NCBI GenBank assembly: GCA_004194705.1
Contig: SADC01000006.1
Span: 62,001 to 126,000 of the forward strand
DNA: 64,000 bases
Source of the DNA: Ditylenchus dipsaci
Lineage: Eukaryota; Nematoda; Chromadorea; Rhabditida; Anguinidae
Reading direction: 5' to 3'
Shown: piece after piece, positions 52,018-63,312 of the stretch
Position numbering within the stretch: position 1 is the first letter of the stretch
How the letters are laid out: every line of letters starts with the position of its first letter
Notes under the pieces: model-generated
Database searches by the model: none
The model's input: only the letters and a program-made list of their open reading frames with translations
What the model was told of the DNA's origin: nothing
Translations under genes and position numbers: made by a program

Positions 52018-55000
52018 CTACATAGCATTCAGAAATCTAGCTTTAGTTACACAAAAACCTACGATGATTTTCTCCCTGTAGCAGTTGTTTCTGAGCATCG
52101 AAAGGTAGTCATCTTCCACATGCTGTTCCACTTGTTTCAGCTTCTTTCCGTAGTTGGCTTCGAAGTCCGGTTTGACGAAGTATGGCACCCGCAGCTCTCG
52201 GTGTATCTTTGTACGTGGAAAGTACTGCAAAGCCACAAATTAGAGTTAAAATAAAACACTAAAATAAAAAATTACTTGTCTCTGTTCAAGGAATAGGCCG
52301 GCTCACCCGCGAAAAATCTGGAAAAAAGTATCAAAAACTATTTTTTCTACTACACAAAAAGTCTTTTGCCAACTTACTGCACTATTAAACCACCAAAGAT
52401 TATCACAAGAATAGGCAGAATTTGAAGGAGCTGGAACACTGGCGACTAAAAATGTAATTAGTTAACTATATTTCATTGAGTAATCTGCTTACAGTCTCTT
52501 CTCTAGGCTGTTCTTCACGGTGATGATGGTGCTGAGTGGTGAACTGGGCTCTGCGCCGATTAACTGGTCCTCGATTGAACATTCCACCGCCGAAAAACAT
52601 TTCGAAAATGTCCTCTGGTGACATTTCAGCTGAAAACACAGATTTTGAAAGATTTTTTGACGTTACTGAAATATATTCCAGTAGACAGCATACCAAGTAC
52701 ACCCTCCTCCAAAGAGTATTAAAATCGAGGGGTATAGGTTACAGGTGTTGCGAAAATTATCATAACTTATTTTTTTTTGTAATACGTTGAAATACCGAGG
52801 GTATTGTGCCGTTTAGAAGAAAAGCACACTCCACAATTCAAAGAATTGGGGTTTTCTGAATATGCACCACCCTGTTCTACGGCTAGAGAACTCATACTCT
52901 TTGGAGGGGGGGGGGGTGCACTTATACTTTTACAATTTCAGTAGCGTAAAATTTTTTGAGATGAGAACTCTAAAATAGGGTCAAAGATGTTTTATACAAA
53001 GATGTTTCCAACCATAGATATAACCATCATTTGAATTTTTTAGAGATAATGGCTGGACGGAACCAGTCTTGGAGTCAGATAATGTTCCCTCGGGTGTTAG
53101 TAAAAACCTCATGTCCGGTCTTGGGTTAAAACAATTAGCAATTCAATACCTTCAAAGCCTCTCCCAACATCAAATTCATAAAAGTCGGAGGATCGGTGGT
53201 GACTTCTTCTGGCTGCAGCTCGTTGGTCTTCTGATCCATATTTGTCGTAGTCTTCTCGTTTTTTTGGATCTGACAGCACTCCGTAAGCGTTGCCCAGCGC
53301 TAAAATGGTATGATATTAAAAAAACTGTACTTTGCTAGATTTGAAATTTACCCTTGAACGCCTCCGTAGCTCCAGGAGCCTTGCATTTGTCGGGATGCAG
53401 TTTTAGGGCCATCTCATAATATTTTTTCTTTAGCACTGTATCTGTCACATCTCGCTGCACTGTTAGAATTTCGTAGTAGTCTTTGCAATGTCTTATTCTG
53501 AAATTAAAACTTTTAACGTGGTAAGAAACAAGTTCAGAAAATTTTACATTTTTTAGAATTTTCCGCATAGCAGATATAAAGTTGAAAACAATCTGCTGCA
53601 TGTATGTGTCCCGTGTGGTCTAACGGTTAGGATTGGTGGCTTTCACCCACCCGGCCCGGGTTCGACTCCCGGCATGGGATTGACACTTTTTGAAAGTTTT
53701 ATAATGATTAAACTGCATTTCAAAGGCGTCAATAAATATAACATTTTTATGCCTGGACCGGATCTTTACGAATTTTTTTACACATTTCACACATTGGTGT
53801 CCGTAAAAGCCCAAGTGCCCGCCCCTCCACAGAGTATTTTTCTCTAAGCCTACCTTTTTGGCTCCCTTGAATTTTTTCACCCCAATCCATGGTCTTTGGC
53901 CCCAAAGTACCCAAATACCTTAGTATTGTCGTTGCAAAAGGTGTGAAATACCGTATTTCCTCTAATAAGCTCCCCCCCCTCGACTTTGAGGGTCTGGATC
54001 TCAGTGTAGAAGCAGTATTTTGCAAAGCTGTTTGATACGTTTTCTTAACTCCCACGAGCTCTACCGATTCCACTTTTTAGATTTGGTTGAGCACCCAAAA
54101 ATCTCGAAATCGAATTCCAAATTTTCCGATTTTTGGGGGTTTGAAAAATAAGCGCCCCGGGGCGCTTTTTAGAGGAAAATACGGTAGGTGAAAAATAAAA
54201 CGAGTTGGCTTAGAGAAAAATATTCTTTGGAGGGGCGTGCACTTAGGATGCTGTCATGGTGCCTTTTCGGTGTTCCGTTTTTAATGTTTTTGACAATTTT
54301 TTAAACTTACAGGGAAACCGATCGAACTGTGAATTTTGATTTTACTTGGATATAACTACGCTCCCCCCAGCAAGTTTGGTTGTTCCCTTTTTTGGTTCCC
54401 TTTTTTACTATGCCGAATTGAAGTCTTTTCGGATAACTGACAGTAAAAATAAAAATTAGAGAAACATTAAACCGAAAATTGCTTTGGTAATCCTGTAGAT
54501 TTTCAAACCCCTATTTTTCCACAGTCAAACTCGATACAGTCTCACTGCCAAAAGTACAATCCTCAAGAAGATCCAACACTTTATTGACCTATATGTTGAA
54601 AAAAGCGACTTACCCAGCTGGGAAACGAACTTTTAGGAATGCCGTAGAACTGGATACAGTCAAAACTCCCATTAACATACACCCTTGGGACCGGGACTAG
54701 TCGTATGTTAATGAGAGGTGTATTTTAATGGGGGAGTATGTTAATAAGGAAATCACTATGATCAGACCAAATAGATCTTAGCAGCCGTATGTTAATGGGA
54801 GAGTATGTTAATGGGAGTTTTGACTGTAATAGATATATAAAATTAGCGAAATTTTCCGTGGAATGTACCAACGGTGGGAATTTCGGCTACTATCAGAGCA
54901 ATTTAAGACACTTATATTAAATTGTCGGATCAAAATAGAAATCTCACCTGTTTACAATTTCCACTTGTTCTTTGGTGTAGGTAACTGCAGCTTCGCGACC

Positions 55001-56663
55001 TCCACTTTTAGACCGTGATTTGGCTCGACCACTAGTGCTGGCTGAGGGTTGTTCTGGCTGTTGAGCTTTGGCTGCTTCTGGACGAACACTGTGCTCTCCT
55101 AAAAATAAAATTAAAAATTGCAAAAATGCAATGAAAAGCCAAATCCAACCTTTGTTTGAAGCTCTCCTGGAGTGCTGACTCGCCTTTCGGTTCCTAAGAC
55201 CGTCAGTGTCGTCGTAGTGGTCATCGTGGGCATAGCTTCGGTCCTCCTCACTATTTCTCTTGGAATCAGCTCTACTAGGAGGGATTTGGGTCGGGATGGG
55301 GTAGATGCGGCGTGCCCATTTCTCAGGATTGCTGTAAATTAAACAATTTACTGCTAGTATATTCTTCATTTTCAGTTAGTTCTGACAGTTTGGACCAAAA
55401 ATAGTAAGGATTGCGACTTTGATATATTGCTTTTCAGAAATCTAAGATTTTTTCATATCAAAAAGCAATAACTCAATATAACGAGGACTACTTAAAAAAG
55501 TTTTATTTCAGATAAAGAATTTGGTTTTTAAAAAATGATTAGTACGATTAGATTCTTCAGGGCTTTTAGGAGTAATTTGAGGTCTAAGACCACATTGTCA
55601 GAGCGAGAATGAAAAAAAAAACTTCATAAATCAAGAAAAAATAGTGTCAGATTTAGCAAGGGGCTGAACTTAGCTGTCGGTCGAACTTGAGAAAAGGGTC
55701 GTTTTCACCGAGTTCCGACTGAGTACGGTCAAAGCTATATATAACGCTCGCCTTCAAGTTCGTTCCCGACTAGGGTCCGACCTTTTTTTAACCTGATTTT
55801 TGAAATATTTTTCTAGTACTTTTTTACAGTGTGGTCACAAATATCGCGAAAATTCTGATTTTGCCGATCGTTTTCAGAAACATATAATGTTTTTTCTGAA
55901 AAAATGAAAACCCCATATAATATAGTTCACCTATTTTTAAAAGGGTGAGCGTTATATAGGGTCTTGGCTTTTGTAGAGAAAAATATTGTAGGTTTCTGAA
56001 AAACACGAAATTTGCGATATTTGGGACCAGACTGTATGAAGAGAACTAGCAAAATACTTCAAAAATCAGGTTAAAAAAGGTGTCAGACCCTAGGTGGGAG
56101 CGAACTTTTGGGTGAGCCTTATATAAAGCTTTGACTGTATCTGAGAAGCACAAGGTTAAAATGTAAAGCAAAACAAATACAAATACAAAAAAGATGTAAA
56201 ATCAACCAAGAATTTTCTAAAAGTTTGAAGCACACAATCTATTAAATTATAGTAGTTGTCTAACATGTGTCACATGTGGTCTAACGGTTAGGATTGGTGG
56301 CTTTCACCCACCCGGCCCGGGTTCGACTCCCGGCATGGGATTGACACTTTTTTAAACTTTGGCATTTTTAAGCGTCAGGCACTTTTGCCTCACACAAACA
56401 TCTTTTAAGAGAAAAATAGCCAATAATTTTTAAGAAAATTTTTCAGTAAATCACTAAAACCACTCACAATCCACATCACAGTCCGGATCCAGTTTTTTAG
56501 CTCTGGCTAGTAGGTTGCGCATTTTGTCCATGTCTTTGCGACGCATGGCTTCACCCGCCTAATCAGTTAATAATAAAAATTATTAAAGTAAATCGACAAT
56601 TAGAACAAAAACCACCTTCTGTACGCATTCCCTGGCCGCATCACGGTTTGCTTCAATGACCAT
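52018..56663 (-). CDS. DNAJB12: DNAJB12/DNAJB14-type ER membrane J-protein
   Basis: A tail-anchored Hsp40 of the ER membrane whose J domain faces the cytosol and recruits Hsp70 for membrane-protein quality control. Exons: 56663-56616, 56558-56468, 55331-55150, 55098-54948, 53497-53352, 53299-53150, 52629-52493, 52445-52378, 52317-52276, 52224-52018 (about 407 codons; human 375-409). The N-terminus [16 protein letters not shown] and [10 protein letters not shown] match the family start. J domain: [32 protein letters not shown] (HPD present), [21 protein letters not shown]. Then [17 protein letters not shown], membrane helix [19 protein letters not shown], and the C-terminal [21 protein letters not shown]. 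Phases fit except exon 2 to 3 (1 versus 2) and exon 9 to 10 (2 versus 0), implying a missed microexon or indels. Two tRNA-Glu and four repeats lie in introns. A splice-bounded 48-nt segment at 58248-58295 might be a 5' leader exon. Confidence 0.92.
53609..53680 (+). tRNA. tRNA-Glu (TTC)
   Basis: A 72-nt cloverleaf: acceptor TCCCGTG/CATGGGA (one G-U), anticodon stem GGTGG/CCACC with loop CTTTCAC (anticodon TTC), B box GGTTCGACTCC. TTTT follows (GACACTTTTT) as Pol III terminator. In a DnaJ-gene intron, opposite strand. Confidence 0.93.
53800..53875. repeat. fragment of the TTAGGC-associated foldback family
   Basis: CACAGAGTATTTTTCTCTAAGCC and GGCTCCCTTGAATTTTTT match 46.78-46.84 kb in direct orientation. 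A second piece lies at 54190-54245. Confidence 0.6.
53951..54184. mobile_element. MITE, CTCTAATAAGCTCCC variant
   Basis: TA|CCGTATTTCCTCTAATAAGC ... GAGGAAAATACGG|TA, nearly identical inside to 22158-22409. In a DnaJ-gene intron. Confidence 0.9.
54657..54826. mobile_element. CAGTC-group MITE, 'TCCCATTAACATAC' word
   Basis: TA|CAGTCAAAACTCCCATTAAC ... GTTAATGGGAGTTTTGACTG|TA. A truncated CAGTC-group piece (CAGTCAAACTCGATACAG) precedes it at 54532-54640. Confidence 0.9.
55726..56137. mobile_element. CAGTC-group MITE, 'TATATATAACGCTCGCC' word
   Basis: TA|CGGTCAAAGCTATATATAAC ... TTATATAAAGCTTTGACTG|TA. The body GTTCGTTCCCGACTAGGGTC is mirrored; the centre has CCCCATATAATATAGTTCACC/GGTGAGCGTTATATAGGG. 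In a DnaJ-gene intron. Confidence 0.9.
56270..56341 (+). tRNA. tRNA-Glu (TTC), second copy with acceptor mismatch
   Basis: Identical to 53609-53680 from the D-arm to the 3' end, including the GATTGACACTTTTTT flank. The 5' acceptor reads TCACATG, giving A3:G70 mismatch while restoring A-U at 5:68. Also in a DnaJ-gene intron on the opposite strand. Functional status uncertain. Confidence 0.8.
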
Positions 56664-56669
56664 TTGGAA

Positions 56670-57570
56670 GGCTCAAATAATTGCAGCCAATTAAGCAGAT
56701 TATCACCCAAAAATACAAAGTTTGAGCAAATAAGTTTGGCTGAAAAAAGCTATATCATTATCTTATATGTTTTTTCAGTAAAAAAGTTTGTTTGAAAGTT
56801 TTTGAAAAACACATAAAATTGGTCTACATAGGTAGTCGCACGTCACCTCAAGGAAATATTCGTGTGAGAGAGAAAGAAAGGAAATCACAAATCAGTGTAT
56901 TTGCTGCAATGGAGTGATTTTAAATGCGCTCTGAATCTACGATAAACAACTGGATTACAGGCTAATCTTGGTGGGACAACTAATCTTTAAAAATATTTTT
57001 ATATAATTTGGAGACTATGAGGTTCAGTAACCTTTTTACTTCTTTTCAGCTATCACCCAGCAAATAATTCATAATTTTTTTGTGAAGCAGGTGTACAACT
57101 TCAAGATCTATTTTTTGTCTGAGTATTGGGTCGATAAATTAAATGTTTGTGTTTTGGGGACAAACATAGCAAACCAACTTTGAGCTCAGCGAAATTTCGG
57201 GGTTTGGAGGAAAAATTTACTTTTGATTTGGCTGTTCCGCAAGTTTTTTTTGTGTTTAGAATTCTGTAAAGCGATTGCACATTTACAGAATTTCTTTTTT
57301 CTTTTGAGTACTGAGTTGAAAATTAAATATTTGTGTTTGAGGATAAACATTGCGAACAAACTTCGAATTCAGTCCAGGTGCTCATAAAGACCAAAGAGTA
57401 CGAGCTCTCTAACCCGCTGACGGTTTCTGAAGCCTGTCAAGCCTGTGACACTTTTCTGGGGCAAACTGGGGCATAGAGTTCAAAAAACTCACCAGAATTA
57501 ACATTTGATGCTTGAATTTTTGAGTTTTGGCACAAAAGTGCATGCTAAAAGAGATCATCTAACCTGGGTG
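56670..57570. other. no gene seen upstream of the J-protein start
   Basis: AT-rich; probable 5' region of the J-protein gene, but no promoter element can be singled out. Confidence 0.4.
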
Positions 57571-57961
57571 CAGGACGTTTGACCGTTCACCAAATTGACC
57601 GTCAGCATTTTAGATCCTTTTTAGACCTAATTGTTTTCAATTTTTAAACTATTGGTACTAAATTGTATCCCGGAATGTCAGCTACATTTGGTAAGAAAAC
57701 TTATAAAAAAACTATATCTTTTTAAATCTAAACTTTAAAAAGCGTTCACTTGGTTTTTTTATCACTGACAATTGTGAGTCAGCTATTTTTAAAATTTAGA
57801 TTTAAAAAATATGGTTTTTTTTAAACTTTTTTTTACCAAAATGTAGCTGACATTCAGGGCTACAGTTTGATACCAAAGACTTTAAAAATTAAAAAAAAAT
57901 CAGATCTAAAAATCAGTTTTAAAATGCTGACGGTCAATTTGGTGATTGGTCAAACGTCCTG
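57571..57961. mobile_element. foldback with AAATTGACCGTCAGC ends
   Basis: CAGGACGTTTGACCGTTCAC and GTGATTGGTCAAACGTCCTG, then CAAATTGACCGTCAGCATTT in inverse; inner arms include AATGTAGCTGACATTC. Confidence 0.85.
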
Positions 57962-58672
57962 TACCCTCTGACCTGAGACAATAGAAATGAAAGCGCATTT
58001 TTTTCGGTCACAGTTTCAAATTTCAGTGGCAGCAAGCATAACAACTTTGTAACTGACAGGCGTAGGTGATATATACTCATGTGATGCCTGTGGTGATGCC
58101 CACATAGATTTACCCACGTTTTGGTACATAGGCAGTGGTACTCAAGATTTTTTTTACAACTAATAATAGGTAATAACACGATGGAGGAGCCGATAGCGCC
58201 AGTTTCCCCTTGTGAATTAATATTACGTCTACTAAATTTCGGTACTTACTGAAATGTGGCGTGCCCTCCGCGACTCTGGCTGTGTTGGCGTGCCTCCTAA
58301 AAAATATGCCTCGGTCTCATCTATCGCTTTTTCACAAAAAAAGTTCTTCCAACAGTAGCAAAAACTAATTATTCAATAATTTAACAATTTTAAGGCAAAA
58401 ACTTTTTTTTCAAAATTTTTTTATTCAATAGTCGGGAGATATTAATTTCATCGTTAGATTTTCAATCCTTAGCTAAACAATAAAAGTAAGCTTGTATATT
58501 CTGGTTCTCTTTGCTCTTCATCATTTTTCGGGCTAAAGTGCACTTCATGGGGTTGCCCAAAAGTGGGTTTTTTTTAGGGAAAGTATTTCATAGGCCCTGA
58601 GAACGATAGAAACGGCAACAAAATGTGTGGGAAGGCCATTTTTCGAAAAAAAAAATTTTCGAACCACAGGGG

Positions 58673-59248
58673 GGTATCATGGTTTTTTAGTCAAAATTTC
58701 AAAAATTTAAATTTGCGCCTTTTGAATTCTTATTCTTCTTATTTATGGTCGTTTGTTTTACAAAAAAAATAATTTCTAAAAATTGAAAATTAACAAGAAG
58801 ATGTTGAACATAGTTTTGAATACTGGGGCCTACCGCATAAATAAATCTGGTATGCATGCTTTTTCATGCATCCAGAGTCACTTTCGAGTGATTTGTGTCT
58901 AAGGTATGTGGGTGTGCGCATCTCAACTCCAAGCCCCAAGCCCCCTGCGCCCCGAAGGTGGCGCAGGGGCTTGAGAGTTAGAGATGCGCGCACACACTTA
59001 CCTTAGACATGATTCCGACAAGTACTCTTGATCAAAAAATGCATATAGAGACTCTTTTTGCCACGGCCCAGTTGAAAAACATGGTAGGACAGCCGAAGAA
59101 TACAAACAATCACTTTGCGAACGTTCTGCTATAAAACTGGCCCCCTTAATTCCCTTCCCCTCCCTATACAGCCTTTATTCCTTTTTAAATTCAAAAGCGC
59201 CAATTTAAATTTTTGAAATTTCGACTAAAAAACCATGATACCATGAAA
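58673..59248. mobile_element. foldback with GGTATCATGGTTTTTTAGTC ends and nested R3 copy
   Basis: Left GGTATCATGGTTTTTTAGTC, right GACTAAAAAACCATGATACC, then shared AAATTTGCGCC/GGCGCCAATTT-like inner arms. The R3 foldback (58795-59060, GC hairpin CCTGCGCCCCGAAGGTGGCG) is inserted within it. Confidence 0.85.
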
Positions 59249-59292
59249 CGTCGACGGCCAAAAACGTCGACGGCGAATACCGCGACGGCGAA
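59225..59292. repeat. iteron array AAACGTCGACGGC
   Basis: Four 13-16 bp units (GAAACGTCGACGGCC, AAAACGTCGACGGCG, AATACCGCGACGGCG). No partner array seen. Confidence 0.6.
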
Positions 59293-59502
59293 ACAGCCCT
59301 CTCCCTTGATGTACACCACAAAAGCTCGTTGTCGTCTAGAGTAACTTTTTGAATTTTGATTTAGCAGTCTAGTCCTGAGAATCGTTGTGATTTCAATTTT
59401 GCCGGTCGTTTCTGAGAAACTGACAGCAAGAGATTGCCTATCTATTTATCCGTTGTCTAATACAAATGTAATTTTTACCGAAATTGCTCTAAAGTTCTTT
59501 AA

Positions 59503-59735
59503 AGGGGCATGCTCGTGCGTTAAGGCGCGAACCAGCAGTTTTTTTCGAATTTTTTCGAATCGTCCCATTTTTCACTCGTTCTGCGTCAAATCTGATATAG
59601 ATGACCTTATACTGCTTTTAAAAACTAGACAGAAAACTTGAAAAATCTAGACGAGAACGAATGTAAAAATTTATCGAGCAAGAAAAGAACTGCTGGTTCG
59701 CGCCTTTACTCCCCATCGGGCACGATCATGCCCCT
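59503..59735. mobile_element. TTAA-flanked foldback, AGGGGCATG ends
   Basis: TTAA|AGGGGCATGCTCGTGCG ... CACGATCATGCCCCT|TTAA; inner arms GGCGCGAACCAGCAG/CTGCTGGTTCGCGCC. Confidence 0.85.
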
Positions 59736-59999
59736 TTAAGAATGATGTGAAGTCATTTTTAGTATTTATCTGTCTCTAATGTAGAGTGACGACTATTAAT
59801 TTTGGCAGGCTTTCAACAGATTTTTCTTTTTCAGCAGAAGGATAATTAATGATTTTCGCTTTTGTTTCTTTAGAAACTTTTGTTTATGCGTCCATTGCTA
59901 AAAATCGATTGGATTTTTTATTTTGCAAGTCAATTTTTTGTCTATTTGACCTCAGAGTACTTATTTAGTTTCGTATTCAGAACTTTTTATCAAAGACAA

Positions 60000-60240
60000 C
60001 CTTTCTTACCACAGAAAAAAGCAATATTGGGGGAGGGGGGGGGTTTGCTTTGCCCCCCCCCATTGTTTTTTTACGACTTTTTGGTAATAAGGCTTAGGCA
60101 AGGGTGGGTAGCGTATGTTAAGACAGACTCAAACTATTTTAGACTCATGTTTGAGTCTGTCTTAACATACACTTGCCTAAGTCTTGAAAATTACAAGAAT
60201 ACCGACAGGGGGACCAAGGCCACCCCCCCCCCCTCTCCCC
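60000..60240. repeat. poly-G/C rich foldback with TTAGGCAAG
   Basis: GGCTTAGGCAAGGGTGGG...ACATACACTTGCCTAAGTC around AGACAGACTCAAAC/GTTTGAGTCTGTCT; ends in GGGGGACCAAGGCC. Positions 60240-60690 hold no supported gene. Confidence 0.6.
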
Positions 60241-60694
60241 CCGCCCATTATACATAGGGCCGAATTTTATCTCCTGAATTGTTCAGCTTGAAATTCTGAA
60301 CAAAACGCTCGCATTACTACAAACCAGCCTTGAAGTGCTAATAAAAAAATTAAAAAGGGCGTTCATTCCTTATCTAGTAGCATTAGATTTTTTACTGAAA
60401 AAGCTTTTGTTATCTAAAAATGCATTTGTTCTTGTAACAAATATCTTCCAATAATAAATACTGCATAAGACTTTTTCCACAGAAAAAAACACCGACATCA
60501 TTATGTTGATAATATCTGAGGGCACTCCGATACTCATCTAAAAAAATAACTAATTTAGAACTAATTAAGCTAAAAATCATATTACAGTATAAAGCTGGAA
60601 GCAGAATGACGTGACACTAATAAATGCTATTTCCAACAAAAGTGTTACTTTGACCACCCGGTCTTTCTAAAAATGGCGTTGAAATTTACAGCTA

Positions 60695-61118
60695 CCGACA
60701 AACCTCGCTATAGTGGCATCCCCAAAAGTTCGTTCCCGCCTAGGGTCCGACACTTTTTTTAACCCAATTTTCAAAGTCTTTTATTCCTTCTGTTTTGACA
60801 GTCTGGTCCCAGATATCGTAAGGATTCCGATTCTGCCGATCGTTTTTTGAAAAGAAAACAAATTTGGGTTAAAAAGTAAAACCTCGATATAGTGGCACCC
60901 CCTTTTTGAAAACAGGTGCCACTATATCGATGTTTAATTTTTTCAACACATATTTTCTTTTCTTTTCAAAAAACAATCGGCAAAATCGGAATCCTTACGA
61001 TATTTGGGACCAGACTGTCATAACAAATGAATAAAGGACTTTAAAAATTGGGCTAAAAAGTGTCGCACCGTAGGCTGAAACGAACTTTTGGGCGCGCCAC
61101 TACAGCGAGCTTCGACTG
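60695..61118. mobile_element. CAGTC-group MITE, 'CTCGCTATAGTGGCA' word
   Basis: Left CGACAAACCTCGCTATAGTG, right CACTACAGCGAGCTTCGACTG; centre AAAACCTCGATATAGTGGC/GCCACTATATCGATG; mirrored body GTTCGTTCCCGCCTAGGGTC. Confidence 0.88.
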
Positions 61119-61346
61119 TGTCCGGAAAGTCCATGCGGTTATTTTCAAAAGGACCTTTTGTGGCATTGTGTTTTCTTCTTAGATTTTAAAATCATGTTTC
61201 AAAACTTCACCACTCATTTTGTAGCTCAGAATCTTAGCTACATAATGAGTACCTAATTTTCGAAAAAAATTATTTCAAAATCTATATAAAAAACAGAATG
61301 CCACAAAAAGTTTTTAAAAATAACCACACGGACTTTCCGGACAACC
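61119..61346. mobile_element. foldback with GTCCGGAAAGTCC ends
   Basis: TGTCCGGAAAGTCCATGCGG ... ACACGGACTTTCCGGACA; inner arms TTTTGTGGCATT/AATGCCACAAAA. It begins at the very base where the previous MITE ends. Confidence 0.8.
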
Positions 61347-61768
61347 AAAAAAAAACTTGCCAACAAAAACTTCGATTGTCGAGATTTGTAGAGAAAATAA
61401 GCAGCCAAAATCATATTCAAAGAAAGAAGACTTAATCTCACCCATCTTTGAACAATTCCACGATATTTTATCATTACGCAAGTGGCATTCACGCATTTTG
61501 AAACTAAATCATTCTCCGTTTTTATGTGTTTTAGTCTTAATTTTTAAATTTTTCTTTAATAATTTAAGCTAAAACCCAACAAATATTGTGTAACACTCAG
61601 ACAAATTCAGACTAATACTCATACGAAAATCCTTTTTTAACTGGTATCTAAATTTTCTAAATAAATTTAAGCTAAATAAAACTATGCCCTGATGTAAAAA
61701 TCTGACTGGTTGGCTAAATTTTTTAATTTAAGACTTTTCCCACAGGAAGCCGGAAATGGAAACGTTTC

Positions 61769-62491
61769 CGCATTTTCTCTAATAGTAACCCGGCCTTTAT
61801 ATTTTTCAATCAGTTTCTACGGAGGGCCTACTATAAGAGGGAAGCCTTCTGTTAGAGGGGGAGTAGTAAGGAGTGTTGTATTGTCCCGGGTCATCAATCA
61901 TCCGACCCAACAAAAGTTACAGGTCGGATGATTGATGACCCCACTCCCTTTACTCTTCCCTCTCTGTAAGGAGAAATTCTCCTTACTCCTTTCTTCGCCC
62001 TCCCAAATTATCATGTTTCATGTGAAATAGTGTTGAACAATAAATCGCTAACTTTTTTAAAATAAAAGTAGGTTCTTCCAAATTTTTTATAGTCTTGAAA
62101 TTCGAAATAATAAGAACTCAATCAATCAAAACACAAAGCGAGAAATGTATTGATATAGGAAACAGTTGAGCTAGTAGCACAATGTTAATAGAAAAAATTT
62201 CTGTCCATATCAATAAAAATTTATGTCTTTTGATTCACAATCTTACAAGCTGCAGTCTACTCTCGTTTATCCGACACCTACCCCCTTTCTAACCGTCCGT
62301 TCTAATCCGACCTGTCACTTTTGATGGGTCGGATGATTGATGACCCGGGGACAATACAACACCCCTTACTACTGGGGGCCTTGTCGTTTTTACGTCTCGC
62401 TGCCTTATATTTTTCAATCGACATGTAGTGGAGCTTACTGCTATAGAAGACCCTTCTATCAGAAGGGGGCCTTCTTTTAAAGAATATACGG
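61769..62491. mobile_element. CTCTAAT-group foldback with CATCAATCATCCGACC repeats
   Basis: Left TTTTCTCTAATAGTAACCCG, right GAATATACGG|TA; both contain TTATATTTTTCAATC. GGTCATCAATCATCCGACC and complement occur three times (61891, 61922, 62326). Confidence 0.65.
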
Positions 62492-62533
62492 TAATCAAAC
62501 TAGTATTTAGAAGAGTAGTTGCTGAAAAACTTA

Positions 62534-62636
62534 CCGTATTTCCTCTAATAAAGAGCCACACCCTTGTTTTTTGACTAGGATTTTCGATTTACACTTTTAA
62601 GATTTTTGGGCATCCAAAAAAGTAGAGGGAATACGG
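62534..62636. mobile_element. short MITE, CTCTAATAAAGAGCC variant
   Basis: TA|CCGTATTTCCTCTAATAAAG ... AGAGGGAATACGG; interior TTTTTTGACTAGGATTTT shared with the nested MITE at 18832-18985. Confidence 0.8.
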
Positions 62637-62749
62637 TTAAATTTGAAAAAAGTTTGAATTAATATTTCAAAATGCACTTAAAAACTATTTTTGACTAGTG
62701 CTAACATTTTATTTTCACAAACTAAATAAATTTGAAAGGCTTGACTCAC

Positions 62750-62995
62750 CTTTATCCAGCTGCAATGGTATCTCAGGTAATAAAAATCCAGCCATCGCTA
62801 GATACCACAGCACAAAAAATCCGATCGAAAATAAAATTAGTTGCTTTTTTGCCTTGTGGTTATATTGCAAAGGAAAAGCCAGGGACAAACATCTATCCAA
62901 GGTGAGGAAAACAGACGCTAAAAGGATGGTATGGTTGCATCCATAAAGTCCAAGGCCGAGAAAAAACAAGGTGTACGGATCAATTGGAGAGCTGA
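62750..62995 (-). CDS. rhodopsin-family GPCR, TM3-TM4 exon
   Basis: A splice-bounded exon (acceptor TTTAG at 62996-63000, donor G|GTGAGT after 62750) with 81 codons. TM3 FFLGLGLYGCNHTILLASVF is followed by the DRY-position motif LDRCLSLAFPLQY, a basic loop NHKAKKQ, TM4 LILFSIGFFVLWYLAMAGFL and the start of extracellular loop 2 (PEIPLQLDK). The DRC in place of DRY and the FPLQY pattern are seen in invertebrate chemosensory-type receptors. Exons for TM1-2 (towards 64000) and TM5-7 (below 62750) were not found within recognisable sequence, so it is partial or extends beyond the window. Confidence 0.75.
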
Positions 62996-63312
62996 CTAAA
63001 TATCTTTGGTTTATTTCAAAATATATCTTTGATCGAAGACAAATTTACAAGTAATTACGCAGGTACACCAAGGCTGCATCGGATATTTGGCAGTTTATTA
63101 CATCCGATGCCCGAAAATAACCAATTTTCATAAAAAATTCAACTTTTTATTATAAATTTATCGAAAATATCCAAAATCCGATATCGGATAACCGATATTC
63201 GAGCTTTTCGATACCCGATTTTTTTTCAAATCCGTTGCAGCCCTGGTACAACAAAACTTTGTTCAAATCACCTCTTCTGGGTTTTGTCAGGTATTTTTCA
63301 AGTTAAATTTGC

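Noticed and set aside
60350..60542. Minus-strand frame MSIGVPSDIINIMMSVFF as a downstream GPCR exon
   Set aside because: It follows an acceptor-like TTTTTTAG, but it has no TM5-7 signature and another frame is equally open.
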